From positions 124,001-188,000 of the forward strand of contig NZ_JBHTIK010000004.1 in assembly GCF_042676985.1 (NCBI RefSeq): a stretch of 64,000 nucleotides of DNA, in the 5' to 3' direction. This DNA is from Sphingosinicella xenopeptidilytica (GTDB lineage: Bacteria; Pseudomonadota; Alphaproteobacteria; Sphingomonadales; Sphingomonadaceae). The notes under the pieces are model-generated. The model saw only the letters and a list, made by a program, of their open reading frames with translations, was not told where the DNA came from and made no database searches. Positions 51,958 through 61,160 of this stretch are shown here, in pieces. The translations under genes and the position numbers were made by a program. Within the stretch, counting starts at the first letter, position 1. The number at the start of each line of letters is the position of its first letter.

Positions 51958-52464
51958 GTGACATCACGGGAAACGGAACTGGACGCGGCGCTCGGCGGGC
52001 TCGGCGTCGTCTTCACGAAGCACGAGCATCAGGCGGTGTTCACCGTGGGTGAGAGCGAGGCGCTGCACCACGAGATCGCCGGGGCGCACACCAAGAACCT
52101 GTTTCTTAAGGATGAGGCGGGGGCGTTCTTCCTCGTCACGATCCCTGCCGAGGCGCGCGCGAACCTGAAGGCGCTGCCCGCCGTGATCGGATCGCGGCGG
52201 CTGAGCTTCGGCAAGGCGGAGGACATGGAGCGCCTGCTCGGCATCACGCCGGGATCGGTGACGCCGCTTGCCGCGTTCAACGATGCGGGCGGCGTGGTGA
52301 TGGTGGCGCTGGATGCGGCGCTCGCGGCGGCGGAGGTCGTCAACGTCCACCCCTTGCGCAACACGGCCACGGTCGGCATGTCCGGGCGTGACCTTGTGCG
52401 TGCGCTCGAAGCGTGGGGTCACGCGCCGATCATCGCTCACATTCCCGTGCTGGAGGACAAATGA
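51958..52464 (+). CDS. prolyl-tRNA deacylase (YbaK/ProX domain)
   Basis: 168 residues, GTG start with AAAGGGG before it. The YbaK/ProX core reads FTKHEHQAVFTVGESEALHH, HTKNLFLKDEAGAFFLVTIPAE, RLSFGKAEDMERLLGITPGSVTPLAAFND and VNVHPLRNTATVGMS. Such free-standing PrdX-type proteins hydrolyse Ala-tRNA(Pro). Its stop overlaps the fghA start (ATGA). The frame is open upstream, but the earlier part lacks family similarity. Confidence 0.87.
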   Translation: MTSRETELDAALGGLGVVFTKHEHQAVFTVGESEALHHEIAGAHTKNLFLKDEAGAFFLVTIPAEARANLKALPAVIGSRRLSFGKAEDMERLLGITPGSVTPLAAFNDAGGVVMVALDAALAAAEVVNVHPLRNTATVGMSGRDLVRALEAWGHAPIIAHIPVLEDK

Positions 52465-53300
52465 CCATCGAAACCGTTTCGACGAACCGCAGCTTCGGCG
52501 GCACGCAGGGCGTCTACAAGCACAGCTCGCGCGAAACCGGGACGCCGATGGTGTTCAGCGTGTTCGTGCCCGACCACGCGCCGGGCGCGAAGCTGCCGGT
52601 TGTGTGGTATCTCTCCGGCCTCACCTGCACGCACGCGAACGTCACCGAGAAGGGCGAATTCCGGCGCGCGTGCGCCGAACTCGGCCTCATCTTCGTGGCC
52701 CCCGATACGAGCCCGCGCGGTGACGACGTGCCCGACGACGAGGCTTACGATTTCGGCAAGGGCGCGGGCTTCTACGTCGATGCGACCGCCGCGCCCTGGG
52801 CGGCGAACTTCCGGATGCGCAGCTATATCGAGAGCGAACTGCCTGAAACGATCGGCGCGCACTTCCCGGCGGACATGGCGCGGCAGGGCATCATGGGCCA
52901 TTCGATGGGCGGCCACGGTGCGCTCACGATTAGCCTCCGCAACCCAGGCCGGTTCCGCGCGACCTCGGCGTTCGCGCCGATCGTCAGCCCGCTCCACTGC
53001 CCGTGGGGCGAGAAGGCGCTTGGCGGCTATCTGGGGGCAGACCGCGCGGCATGGCGCGAGTATGACGCCTGTGCGCTGATCGAGGACGGCGCGCGTGTGC
53101 CGGAGCTGCTGGTGGATCAGGGCGGGGCGGACACTTTCCTGAAGGAACAGCTGAAGCCCGAGCTGCTCGAAGCAGCGTGTGCGAAGGCAGGTATTCCGCT
53201 GACGCTCGGCCTGCGCGAGGGCTACGACCACAGCTATTACTTCATCTCGACGTTCATGGAGCCGCACCTGCGCTGGCACCATGAACGGCTGACCCGTTAG
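52461..53300 (+). CDS. fghA: S-formylglutathione hydrolase
   Basis: 279 residues, alpha/beta-hydrolase of the esterase D family. The nucleophile is in GIMGHSMGGHGAL (Ser near 148). The Asp lies in LVDQGGADTFL and the His in EGYDHSYYFISTF. The oxyanion region is VVWYLSGLTCTHANV. It releases formate and glutathione in formaldehyde detoxification. No formaldehyde dehydrogenase gene adjoins it. Tail overlap of four bases with the next gene. Confidence 0.94.
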   Translation: MTIETVSTNRSFGGTQGVYKHSSRETGTPMVFSVFVPDHAPGAKLPVVWYLSGLTCTHANVTEKGEFRRACAELGLIFVAPDTSPRGDDVPDDEAYDFGKGAGFYVDATAAPWAANFRMRSYIESELPETIGAHFPADMARQGIMGHSMGGHGALTISLRNPGRFRATSAFAPIVSPLHCPWGEKALGGYLGADRAAWREYDACALIEDGARVPELLVDQGGADTFLKEQLKPELLEAACAKAGIPLTLGLREGYDHSYYFISTFMEPHLRWHHERLTR

Positions 53301-53896
53301 GACGGATCGGCCTTGTCATTGCGCAGCGCCTCGCGGAAGGCGTCGAGGCGGGCGCGGTAGCCTTCGGCGTCGCCGTATTCGAGGAAGGCCTGATAGCGCT
53401 CGTGCGCGCCGCTGACCTTCAGCGCGTGCTTGATCGGGCACCAGTATTGTTCGGTACGCGCAGCGACCTCACGCACGTAGCTGACGACGCCGTTGCCGTA
53501 GCTGCAATAGGCGCAGTTCAGCGCCTCGATCCCATTCAGATAAGCGAGGCTGCCGCGATCGAACGCGATGTGGTCGCTGCGGCGGACGCGCGCGATGCCA
53601 TAGGCGCGAAAGCAGATCGCCTGATAGAGGCTGACCCAGATGTCGATGATGACGAATGGCACGATGAGCGAATAGATCACCGGCGCGGTGGCGATCGTGC
53701 GCCATGAAGAGCGGGCGAAGAATTCGGTGAGGCCCATGCGCAGCCGCTTGTGCTCCGCCACGATGCCCTGCTCGAACTCGACGAGCCGCGCCTTCAGCGA
53801 CCAGCCGAGCGCCTTGCGGCGGCGATCGATCTCGCGGTCCAGCTCCTGTTGCAGGCGGACGATCTCGTGCGCCAGTTCCTCGATACGCCCCGTCAT
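53297..53896 (-). CDS. unknown protein with one hydrophobic segment
   Basis: 199 residues. A coiled-coil-like N-terminus (RIEELAHEIVRLQQELDREIDRRRKALG) leads to a hydrophobic stretch at about 70-100 (APVIYSLIVPFVIIDIWVSLYQAICF). A conserved-looking region has ALNCAYCSYGNGVVSYVREVAARTEQYWCPIKH. GGGGGAA precedes the chosen ATG. I do not know a function; the Cys-rich CAYC and WCPIKH could be metal or redox sites. Confidence 0.6.
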   Translation of the reverse strand: MTGRIEELAHEIVRLQQELDREIDRRRKALGWSLKARLVEFEQGIVAEHKRLRMGLTEFFARSSWRTIATAPVIYSLIVPFVIIDIWVSLYQAICFRAYGIARVRRSDHIAFDRGSLAYLNGIEALNCAYCSYGNGVVSYVREVAARTEQYWCPIKHALKVSGAHERYQAFLEYGDAEGYRARLDAFREALRNDKADPS

Positions 53897-54003
53897 GTGC
53901 TTCCCCCGGCAGCCGATCCGGCGCGATGGTAGTCGGACGCCGTGCGCGACTCCAGACGGAGACGCCAACCGGGATGTTCAGCCTTGAAGACGCGCTTTGG
54001 GTG

Positions 54004-54492
54004 TCAGGCGGGAACGCGCGTGTAGCGGCCGTCGACGTAGAGCAGCGGGTCGACGACATCGCCGACGGTGACGGACTCCACGCGGCCGATGACGATGGTG
54101 TGCGTGCCGTAAGCGAAAAGCCCGTCCTGCTTGCAGACGACATTTGCCTGCGCGCCGCCGAGCAGAGGGAGGCCGCCCGGGCCGTCCCGCCAGTCGCCGC
54201 AGGCGAAGCGTTCCTCGCCCTTGGCGCCGCCGCCGCACAGGCGCGAGATATCCTCCTGATCGGCGGACAGCACGTTGATGGCGAAGTCCGCGCCCGCTGC
54301 GAGCGGGGCGTGGATCGATGCGGAGCGGTTGACGCAGACGAGCATCGAGGGTGGGTCCATCGACATCGCTTCGACGGCGGTCGCTGCCATCAGGAAGCGT
54401 TCGCCCTCGTGGCGGCTGCTGATGACGCAGACCGTGGTGGCGAGACGGCGCAGCGCCTGCTTGGTCGCACCGACGAGATCGATTTCACCCAA
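54004..54492 (-). CDS. flavin reductase family protein
   Basis: 162 residues, TTG start. The FMN-binding split-barrel pattern reads LRRLATTVCVISSRHEGERFLMAATAVEAMSMDPPSMLVCVNRSASIHAPL, then FAINVLSADQEDISRLC and FAYGTHTIVIGRVESVTVG. Such HpaC-type proteins reduce flavin with NAD(P)H for two-component monooxygenases. No monooxygenase adjoins it; hutU is upstream on the same strand. Its ribosome binding site GGGAGAAG is caught in a hairpin (next entry). Confidence 0.85.
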   Translation of the reverse strand: MGEIDLVGATKQALRRLATTVCVISSRHEGERFLMAATAVEAMSMDPPSMLVCVNRSASIHAPLAAGADFAINVLSADQEDISRLCGGGAKGEERFACGDWRDGPGGLPLLGGAQANVVCKQDGLFAYGTHTIVIGRVESVTVGDVVDPLLYVDGRYTRVPA

Positions 54493-54499
54493 CGCGCTT

Positions 54500-54518
54500 C
54501 TCCCGCTTTTGCCGGGAG
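54500..54518 (-). promoter_or_regulatory. hairpin over the ribosome binding site of the flavin reductase gene
   Basis: In the mRNA, CUCCCG, 7-base loop, CGGGAG. The right arm contains the GGGAG Shine-Dalgarno sequence, eight bases before the TTG start. Such a hairpin could hold translation low or act as a temperature- or ligand-dependent switch. It is a candidate from pairing only. Confidence 0.45.
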
Positions 54519-54609
54519 CCTATGGCACAGGAGGAAACGCAATGCCAAGCGCGGCATGGCGCGTTCCAGCCATCCTTTCGGGAAGGAATATTTTTCCGTG
54601 CCGCGTCCG

Positions 54610-56265
54610 TCAGAGAATGGCGGGGAGATCGAGGCCCTGTTCGCGCGCGCAGTCGCGCGCGATGTCGTAGCCCGCATCCGCATGGCGCATGACGCCCGTT
54701 GCGGGGTCGTTCCACAGCACGCGTTCGATGCGGCGTGCGGCGGCTTCGCTGCCGTCGCAGACGATGACCATGCCCGAATGCTGCGAATAGCCCATGCCGA
54801 CGCCGCCGCCGTGGTGGAGCGACACCCATGTGGCGCCGGACGCGGTGTTGAGGAGCGCATTGAGGAGCGGCCAGTCTGATACGGCATCGGAGCCGTCGCG
54901 CATCGCTTCGGTCTCGCGGTTGGGGCTGGCGACGGAGCCGGAATCGAGATGGTCGCGGCCGATGACGACGGGGGCCTTGAGCTCTCCCTTCGCTACCATT
55001 TCGTTGAAGGCGAGACCGAGGCGGTGGCGATCGCCGAGCCCGACCCAGCAGATGCGCGCGGGCAGGCCCTGAAACTTGATGCGTTCGCGCGCCATGTCGA
55101 GCCAGTTGTGGAGGTGCGGGTTGTCGGGGATGAGTTCTTTCACCTTCGCGTCGGTTTTGTAGATATCTTCCGGGTCGCCCGAGAGCGCCACCCAGCGGAA
55201 CGGGCCGATGCCGCGGCAGAACAGCGGCCGGATGTAGGCGGGAACGAAGCCCGGGAAGGCGAACGCGTCTTCGACGCCCGCGTCCTTCGCGACCTGCCGG
55301 ATGTTGTTGCCGTAATCGACCGTGGGGACGCCCGCCTTCTGGAAATCGAGCATGGCGCGGACGTGATCGGCCATCGAGGCTTTCGCGGCCTCGGCGACGA
55401 TTTCCGGGTTCTGCGCGCGCATCCCGAACCAGCGTTCGAGGCTCCAGCCTGCGGGCAGGTAACCGTTCACGGGGTCGTGCGCGGAGGTCTGGTCGGTGAG
55501 GAGGTCGGGGCGGATGCCGCGCTGGTAGATTTCGGGGAGAAGCTCGGCGGCGTTGCCGAGGAGGCCGACGGAAATTGGTTTCGTCGCGGCGGTGACGAGG
55601 CGCAACGCTTCGTCGAGGCTCTCCGCCGCATGATCGAGGTAGCCGGTGCGCAGGCGCATCTCGATGCGGCTCGGCTGGCATTCGATGGCGAGGCACGATG
55701 CGCCCGCCATCACTGCCGCGAGCGGCTGCGCGCCGCCCATGCCGCCGAGGCCTGCCGTCAGCAGCCATTTGCCCGAAAGATCGCCGCCGTAGTGCTGGCG
55801 GCCCATCTCGACGAACGTTTCGTAGGTGCCCTGAACGATACCCTGCGTGCCGATGTAGATCCACGAGCCCGCCGTCATCTGGCCGTACATGGCGAGACCC
55901 TTGCGGTCGAGTTCGTTGAAATGCTCCCACGTCGCCCAGTGCGGGACGAGGTTGGAATTGGCGATCAGCACGCGCGGCGCGTCCGCATGGGTGCGGAACA
56001 CACCGACAGGCTTGCCCGACTGGATGAGCAGCGTCTCGTCGTCGTTCAGGCGGCGCAGCGTCTCGACGATCCTGTCGTAGCTTTCCCAATCACGCGCGGC
56101 GCGACCGATGCCGCCGTAGACGACAAGCTCTTCGGGGCGCTCGGCGACGTCCGGATGCAGGTTGTTCATCAGCATCCGCAAGGGCGCTTCGGTCAGCCAG
56201 CTTTTCGCGCTGAGCGTCGTGCCGGTGGCGGGGCGGATGATGCGGCTGGTGTCGGTGCGGGTCAT
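54610..56265 (-). CDS. hutU: urocanate hydratase
   Basis: 551 residues, usual length. Family landmarks include LVVYGGIGRAARDWESYDRIVETL, the NAD-binding glycine pattern WLLTAGLGGMGGAQPLA, and DQTSAHDPVNGYLPAGW. The catalytic YGNNIRQ and the Cys/Arg-rich RPLFCRGIGPFRW are present, with SLHHGGGVGMGYSQHSGMVIVCDG near the end. It converts urocanate to 4-imidazolone-5-propionate. The ATG overlapping the hutG stop (ATGA) was taken; a longer open frame upstream is not hutU-like. Last of hutI-H-G-U. Confidence 0.96.
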   Translation of the reverse strand: MTRTDTSRIIRPATGTTLSAKSWLTEAPLRMLMNNLHPDVAERPEELVVYGGIGRAARDWESYDRIVETLRRLNDDETLLIQSGKPVGVFRTHADAPRVLIANSNLVPHWATWEHFNELDRKGLAMYGQMTAGSWIYIGTQGIVQGTYETFVEMGRQHYGGDLSGKWLLTAGLGGMGGAQPLAAVMAGASCLAIECQPSRIEMRLRTGYLDHAAESLDEALRLVTAATKPISVGLLGNAAELLPEIYQRGIRPDLLTDQTSAHDPVNGYLPAGWSLERWFGMRAQNPEIVAEAAKASMADHVRAMLDFQKAGVPTVDYGNNIRQVAKDAGVEDAFAFPGFVPAYIRPLFCRGIGPFRWVALSGDPEDIYKTDAKVKELIPDNPHLHNWLDMARERIKFQGLPARICWVGLGDRHRLGLAFNEMVAKGELKAPVVIGRDHLDSGSVASPNRETEAMRDGSDAVSDWPLLNALLNTASGATWVSLHHGGGVGMGYSQHSGMVIVCDGSEAAARRIERVLWNDPATGVMRHADAGYDIARDCAREQGLDLPAIL

Positions 56266-57077
56266 GCGTGGCCTTTGGCGAAAGCGAGGGCGGCTTCCAG
56301 AACCTCGCGGAGTGTGGATTGCAGCGGCTGCGCGCGGGCGGGGTCGTAGTCGGCGGGCCAGTTGCCCCACGCGGTGACAGGAGGCTCGGCGAGGTAGGTG
56401 CGCATCGCGAGTTCCATCTGGACCGCGTGGATGCCTGCGCCGGGGTTGCCGTAGTGGCGCGTCGTCCAACCGCCCTTGAAACGTCCGTCGAGGACATGCG
56501 TGTAGGGCGAACGTTCGCAGGCGGCCATCACCACCTCGGCGAGCGCGGGCGCGCAGGTCGCGCCGCCGTTGGTGCCGACGTTGAGGTCGGGAAGGTCGCC
56601 CGGGAACAGGCGGGGCACATGGCCGCGAATGGAATGCGCATCATAGAGCACGACGTGCGCGTGGCGGCGGCGCAGGCGCGCGAGCTCTTCGGAGAGGACG
56701 CGGTGGTAGGGATCGAACCATGTCTCGCGGCGGCGCGCGATTTCGGCTTCGTCCGGCTCCTCGCCGGGGCGGTAGAAGGGCTCACCGTCGAAGGTTTCGG
56801 TGGGGCAGAGGCCCGTGGTGATCTGGCCGGGATAGAGCGAGACGCCGGACGGATCGCGGTTCACGTCGATCACCGTGCGCGACATGCCGGTGCGGATCGT
56901 CGTGGCGCCGAGATCGCGCGCGAAGGCGTAGAGCGCGTCCACCCACCAGTCGGTGTCCTTGAGCGCGAGCCACGGCGAACGCAGCGTGTCCTCGATTTCC
57001 GGCGGGATCGTGGTGCCGGTGTGCGGGAAGGCAACGACGAGCGGCGCTTCGCCCTGGTGCACCATCAGCCACGTCAT
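56262..57077 (-). CDS. hutG: N-formylglutamate deformylase
   Basis: 271 residues, FGase family. Conserved pieces include PLVVAFPHTGTTIPPE, DTDWWVDALYAFARDLGATTIR, VIDVNRDPSG, the metal His region VVLYDAHSIRGHVPRLFPGDLPDLNVGTNGG, and FKGGWTTRHYGNP. It yields glutamate and formate in the last step of the five-step pathway. It overlaps hutH (GTG/ATG overlap of four bases) and hutU. Confidence 0.95.
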   Translation of the reverse strand: MTWLMVHQGEAPLVVAFPHTGTTIPPEIEDTLRSPWLALKDTDWWVDALYAFARDLGATTIRTGMSRTVIDVNRDPSGVSLYPGQITTGLCPTETFDGEPFYRPGEEPDEAEIARRRETWFDPYHRVLSEELARLRRRHAHVVLYDAHSIRGHVPRLFPGDLPDLNVGTNGGATCAPALAEVVMAACERSPYTHVLDGRFKGGWTTRHYGNPGAGIHAVQMELAMRTYLAEPPVTAWGNWPADYDPARAQPLQSTLREVLEAALAFAKGHA

Positions 57078-58576
57078 AGCGAAAGCTCCGCGAGCGCGGC
57101 GAGCGTGCCCGCGTTCACGAGGCTCGCCGCCGCGACGATATCGGGATGGAAATGGCGGTCGTGGTCGAGCGTCGGGACCTTGACGCGGAGTGCGGCGCGG
57201 GCCTGTTCGAGCGCAGGGCTGGAGGTGAGCGGCGCATGGAAATCGCAGCCCTGCACGGCGGCGAGATACTCAATGGCGAGAACGGAAGCGAGGTTCTCGG
57301 CCATCGGCAGCAGGCGGCGCGCGCCATGCGCGGCCATCGAGACGTGGTCTTCCTGATTGGCCGAGGTCGGGATCGAATCGACGCTCGCGGGATAGGCGCG
57401 CTGCTTGTTTTCCGAAACGAGCGCCGCCGCGGTCACCTGCGGGATCATGAAGCCCGAGTTGAGGCCGGGCTTCGGCGTGAGGAACGCCGGGAGGCCGGAG
57501 AGCGCGGGATCGACGAGCATGGCGATGCGGCGCTCGGCGATCGATCCGATCTCGCAGAGCGCGAGCGCGATCATGTCCGCCGCGAAGGCGACGGGCTCGG
57601 CGTGGAAATTGCCGCCGGAAAGCGCCTCGTCCGTATCGGCGAAGATGAGGGGATTGTCCGAAACGCCATTCGCCTCGTCGACGAGCGTTTCGGCCGCCTG
57701 TCGCAGAATGCCGAGCACGGCGCCCATCACCTGCGGCTGGCAGCGCAGGCAGTACGGGTCCTGAACGCGCGCGTCGCCTTCGAGGTGCGAGGCGCGGATG
57801 GCGGAAGCGCGCATCAGCGTGCGCAGCGCCTCCGCGACGTCGATCTGGCCGCGATGACGACGCAGCGTGTGGATACGGGGATCGAACGGCGTGTCGGAAC
57901 CCTTCGCGGCTTCCGTGGAGAGCGCGCCGGTGACGAGCGCGGTGCGGAAGAGGCTTTCGGCTTCGAACAGACCCGCGAGCGCGTAGCTGCAAGAGAACTG
58001 CGTGCCGTTGAGGAGCGCGAGACCTTCCTTCGCACCGAGCGTGAGGGGAGCGAGCCCTGCCTTCGCCAGTGCTTCGGCTGCCGGGATGCCGTCGATCTCA
58101 CCCACGCCGATCATGGTCGCGGCCATGTGCGCGAGCGGGGCGAGGTCGCCGCTGGCGCCGACGGAGCCCTGCGACGGGATCGTGGGCATCAGGTCTTTCG
58201 CCAGCACGGCCTCGATAAGGTGCACGGTCGCCGTGGAGACGCCCGAGGCGCCATGGCCGAAGCTCGCCAGCTTCAATGCCATCATCAGGCGCACGACCGC
58301 GCGGGGCATCGGGTCGCCGACACCTGCCGCGTGGCTGAGCACGATGTTGCGCTGGAGCGTGGCGAGATCGGCGTCGTCGATGCGGACCGAGGCGAGTTTC
58401 CCGAAGCCGGTGTTGATACCGTAAACGGGATCGCCGCGATCGAGGATGCGCGCGACGGCAGCAGCGCTCGCTTCGATGGCGGGAAAGGCGGCCGGGTCGA
58501 GCGCTGCCGCTTCGCCGCGATAGATGGCGCGCAGGGTTTCGAAACCGATGGCGCCGGGGGTGAGCGTGATCGTCAC
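57074..58576 (-). CDS. hutH: histidine ammonia-lyase
   Basis: 500 residues. The MIO cofactor triad is Ala141-Ser142-Gly143 in GSVGASGDLAPLAHM. Other family marks are YGINTGFGKLASVRI at the start, GLALLNGTQFSCSYAL, QDPYCLRCQPQVMGA and NLSGGNFHAEP-like DEALSGGNFHAEPVAF. The GTG overlapping the hutI stop (GTGA) was chosen; an open frame further up is not homologous. It forms urocanate and ammonia from L-histidine. Coupled to hutI and hutG. Confidence 0.96.
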   Translation of the reverse strand: MTITLTPGAIGFETLRAIYRGEAAALDPAAFPAIEASAAAVARILDRGDPVYGINTGFGKLASVRIDDADLATLQRNIVLSHAAGVGDPMPRAVVRLMMALKLASFGHGASGVSTATVHLIEAVLAKDLMPTIPSQGSVGASGDLAPLAHMAATMIGVGEIDGIPAAEALAKAGLAPLTLGAKEGLALLNGTQFSCSYALAGLFEAESLFRTALVTGALSTEAAKGSDTPFDPRIHTLRRHRGQIDVAEALRTLMRASAIRASHLEGDARVQDPYCLRCQPQVMGAVLGILRQAAETLVDEANGVSDNPLIFADTDEALSGGNFHAEPVAFAADMIALALCEIGSIAERRIAMLVDPALSGLPAFLTPKPGLNSGFMIPQVTAAALVSENKQRAYPASVDSIPTSANQEDHVSMAAHGARRLLPMAENLASVLAIEYLAAVQGCDFHAPLTSSPALEQARAALRVKVPTLDHDRHFHPDIVAAASLVNAGTLAALAELSL

Positions 58577-59763
58577 TGTCCTCTCCAGATGCGCGCATGG
58601 AGCGGATTGAAGCCCATGCGGTAAACGAGTTCGGCGGGCTCGCCGATGTCCCAGATCGCGAGATCGCAGGCCTTGCCGGGCGCAAGCGTGCCGATGTCGC
58701 TGCGCCCGAGAGCGCGCGCGGCCTCGCGCGTGAAACCGGCGATGCATTCGTCCACCGTCAGGCGGAACAATGTCGCTGCCATGTTCATTGCGAGCAGCGG
58801 CGAGGTGAGGGGCGAGGTGCCGGGGTTGCAATCCGTCGCAAGCGCGATGGGCACGCCGTGCGCGCGGAGCGCGGCGACGGGCGGGCGCTTCTCCTCGCGC
58901 GTGAAATAGAAGGCGCCGGGGAGCAGCACGGCGGCGGTGCCGGAGGCGGCCATCGCGGCAATGCCGGTCTCATTCAGATGTTCGAGGTGGTCGGCCGAAA
59001 GCGCGCCATGGCGGGCGGCAAGTGCCGCGCCGCCGAGATCGGAAAGCTGCTCGGCGTGGAGTTTTACGGGCAGGCCGATCGCTTTGGCAGCGTCGAACAC
59101 CCGCGCCACCTGATCGGGCGAGAAGCCGATGCCCTCGCAGAAGGCGTCGACGGCATCGACGAGCCCTTCCGCGACGAGCGCGGGCAGCATTACGTCGCAT
59201 ATGTGGGCGACATAGGCGTCGGGGTCGGTGAATTCAGGCGGCAGGGCGTGCGCGCCGAGGAAGGTGGTGATGACGGCCACATTACGTTCTTCGCCGAGAC
59301 GGCGCGCAGCGCGGAGTTGCCTGCGCTCGGCGTCCAGCGAGAGGCCGTAGCCGGATTTGATCTCGACCGTGGTGACGCCCTCGGCGATCAGCGCATCGAG
59401 GCGGGGCAGGGAGGCTGCGACGAGATCGTCTTCGCTCGCCGCGCGCGTTGCTGTCATCGTCGAGACGATGCCGCCGCCCGCGCGGGCGATCTCTTCATAG
59501 GATGCGCCTGCGAGCCGCAATTCGAATTCGCGCGCGCGGTTTCCAGCGTAGACGAGATGCGTGTGGCAATCGATGAGGCCCGGCGAAATCCAGCGGTCTT
59601 CGCAATCGATGGTTTCAGCGGCGCTCGGCGCCCCGGCGCGCGGCCCTGCATAGGTGATGATGCCGCCCTCGCACACCACGGCGCCGTCCTCGACGATACC
59701 GAGGCCGCGCCCTTCGAGCGTCATCAGTCTTGCGTTGTGCCAGAGGCGATTCATGCGTGCCAT
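58573..59763 (-). CDS. hutI: imidazolonepropionase
   Basis: 396 residues. Amidohydrolase with the metal motif LIDCHTHLVYAGNRAREFELRLAG, then TTVEIKSGYGLSLDAE, FLGAHALPPEF, the His of KLHAEQLSDLGG, and ATDCNPGTSP. It opens imidazolonepropionate to formiminoglutamate. The start is at 59763; an ATG three codons in (59754) is also possible. First gene of its unit and 16 bases from the 20-bp operator. Confidence 0.95.
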   Translation of the reverse strand: MARMNRLWHNARLMTLEGRGLGIVEDGAVVCEGGIITYAGPRAGAPSAAETIDCEDRWISPGLIDCHTHLVYAGNRAREFELRLAGASYEEIARAGGGIVSTMTATRAASEDDLVAASLPRLDALIAEGVTTVEIKSGYGLSLDAERRQLRAARRLGEERNVAVITTFLGAHALPPEFTDPDAYVAHICDVMLPALVAEGLVDAVDAFCEGIGFSPDQVARVFDAAKAIGLPVKLHAEQLSDLGGAALAARHGALSADHLEHLNETGIAAMAASGTAAVLLPGAFYFTREEKRPPVAALRAHGVPIALATDCNPGTSPLTSPLLAMNMAATLFRLTVDECIAGFTREAARALGRSDIGTLAPGKACDLAIWDIGEPAELVYRMGFNPLHARIWRGQ

Positions 59764-59779
59764 TCTCAGCGCGATCGGT

Positions 59780-59799
59780 TATTATGTCTAGACATAATA
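59780..59799. promoter_or_regulatory. HutC operator shared by both hut units
   Basis: TATTATGTCTAGACATAATA is a perfect 20-bp palindrome in the 47-base gap between divergent hutI and hutF. The TGTCTAGACA core fits HutC/GntR operators. One site so close to both starts can shut off both units. Confidence 0.85.
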
Positions 59800-59810
59800 T
59801 CGAGGTGGCG

Positions 59811-61160
59811 ATGCAAAGACTCTGGTTCACGCAGGCAAGACTGAACGGCGGCTGGGCAAAGGACGTGCGGTTGACGCTGGCCGGAGGGCTGATCGAAAGC
59901 GTCGAAACGGGCGTTGCGCCGGGGGCGGGAGACGAGCGCCACGGCATCGCGATTCCGGGGCTCTGCAACGTTCACAGCCACGGTTTCCAGCGCGGCATGG
60001 CCGGACTTTCCGAGCGGCGCGGGCGGCCGGACGACGATTTCTGGTCGTGGCGCGAGGTGATGTACCGCTTCCTCGGCCGCATGACGCCCGACGACATCGC
60101 CGCGATCACCGCGCTCGCCTATGCCGAGATGCTGGAGAGCGGCTACACGCGCGTCGGCGAGTTCCACTACCTCCACAACGACATCGGCGGTGGCCGCTAC
60201 GCCGACCCCGCGGAAACGGCGGGAAGCATCGTTGCGGCGTCAGAGGAAACCGGGATCGGCCTCACACTGCTGCCCGTGTTCTATGCGCACGCCGATTTCG
60301 GCGGCACGCCGCCCGCGCCGGGGCAACGCCGCTTCATCAGCGACATTGATGGCTTTGCACGGCTGATGGAGGCGAGCCGTGCCAAGCTGCGCAAGGGTGA
60401 CGTGATCGGCATCGCGCCGCATTCGCTGCGCGCGGTAACGGCGGAAGAGCTTGCCGCGATCCTGCCGCTCGCGGAGGGCGGGCCTATCCATATCCATGCC
60501 GCCGAGCAGACGAAGGAGGTGGACGCCTGCCGCGCGTGGTCCGGTGCGCGGCCTGTTGAATGGCTGCTCGAAAACGCGCCTGTCGACGAGCGTTGGTGCC
60601 TGATCCACGCCACACATATCGACGACGTGGAAGTCATGGGGCTCGCCGCCTCGGGTGCGGTCGCGGGGCTTTGCCCGGTGACGGAAGCGAACCTCGGCGA
60701 CGGCGTGTTCCCGGCGGAAGCCTATCTGCGCCTTGAGGGCCGCATCGGCACGGGCACCGATTCGAACATCCTTGTCGATGCGGCGAGCGAACTGCGCATG
60801 ATCGAATACAGCCAGCGGCTTCACCATCGGCGCCGCAACATTCTCGGCTGCGAGGAAACCGCGTCGGTCGGGGAGCGGCTGTTCGGCGGGGCGCAGGCGG
60901 GCGGTGCGCAGGCGCTGGGCGTGAAAAGCGGACTCGCGGCCGGGATGCCCGCCGATATCATTGCGCTCGATGCTTGCCATCCGGCGCTCGCCGCAAGAAA
61001 AAGCGACATGATTCTCGATAGCTGGATTTTCGCGGGCGGCGCGGGCTGTGTGGACAGCGTCTGGGCCGGCGGCGTGCGGCAGGTGGAAGGCGGCCGCCAT
61101 GTCGCGCGGGGGGCGATCACGGCGCGTTATGCCGCCGCGCTGGAGCGCCTTACCGCGTGA
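59811..61160 (+). CDS. hutF: formimidoylglutamate deiminase
   Basis: 449 residues. Metal motif IPGLCNVHSHGFQRGMAGL (HxH), then HDIG-like EFHYLHNDIGGGRYADP, APHSLRAVT, HIHAAEQTKEVDACRAW, and the Asp in GTGTDSNILVDAASELRM. It makes N-formylglutamate and ammonia from formiminoglutamate, which HutG then splits. The ATG with AGGTGG before it was chosen over one 27 codons upstream, which would run through the operator. It overlaps hutC (GTGA). Confidence 0.94.
   Translation: MQRLWFTQARLNGGWAKDVRLTLAGGLIESVETGVAPGAGDERHGIAIPGLCNVHSHGFQRGMAGLSERRGRPDDDFWSWREVMYRFLGRMTPDDIAAITALAYAEMLESGYTRVGEFHYLHNDIGGGRYADPAETAGSIVAASEETGIGLTLLPVFYAHADFGGTPPAPGQRRFISDIDGFARLMEASRAKLRKGDVIGIAPHSLRAVTAEELAAILPLAEGGPIHIHAAEQTKEVDACRAWSGARPVEWLLENAPVDERWCLIHATHIDDVEVMGLAASGAVAGLCPVTEANLGDGVFPAEAYLRLEGRIGTGTDSNILVDAASELRMIEYSQRLHHRRRNILGCEETASVGERLFGGAQAGGAQALGVKSGLAAGMPADIIALDACHPALAARKSDMILDSWIFAGGAGCVDSVWAGGVRQVEGGRHVARGAITARYAAALERLTA

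Noticed and set aside
54528..54670. AGGAGGAAACGC followed by an ATG on the plus strand
   Set aside because: The ribosome-binding-like site is very good, but the frame runs antisense into the conserved hutU end and encodes an Arg/Ser/Cys-rich peptide typical of shadow frames.
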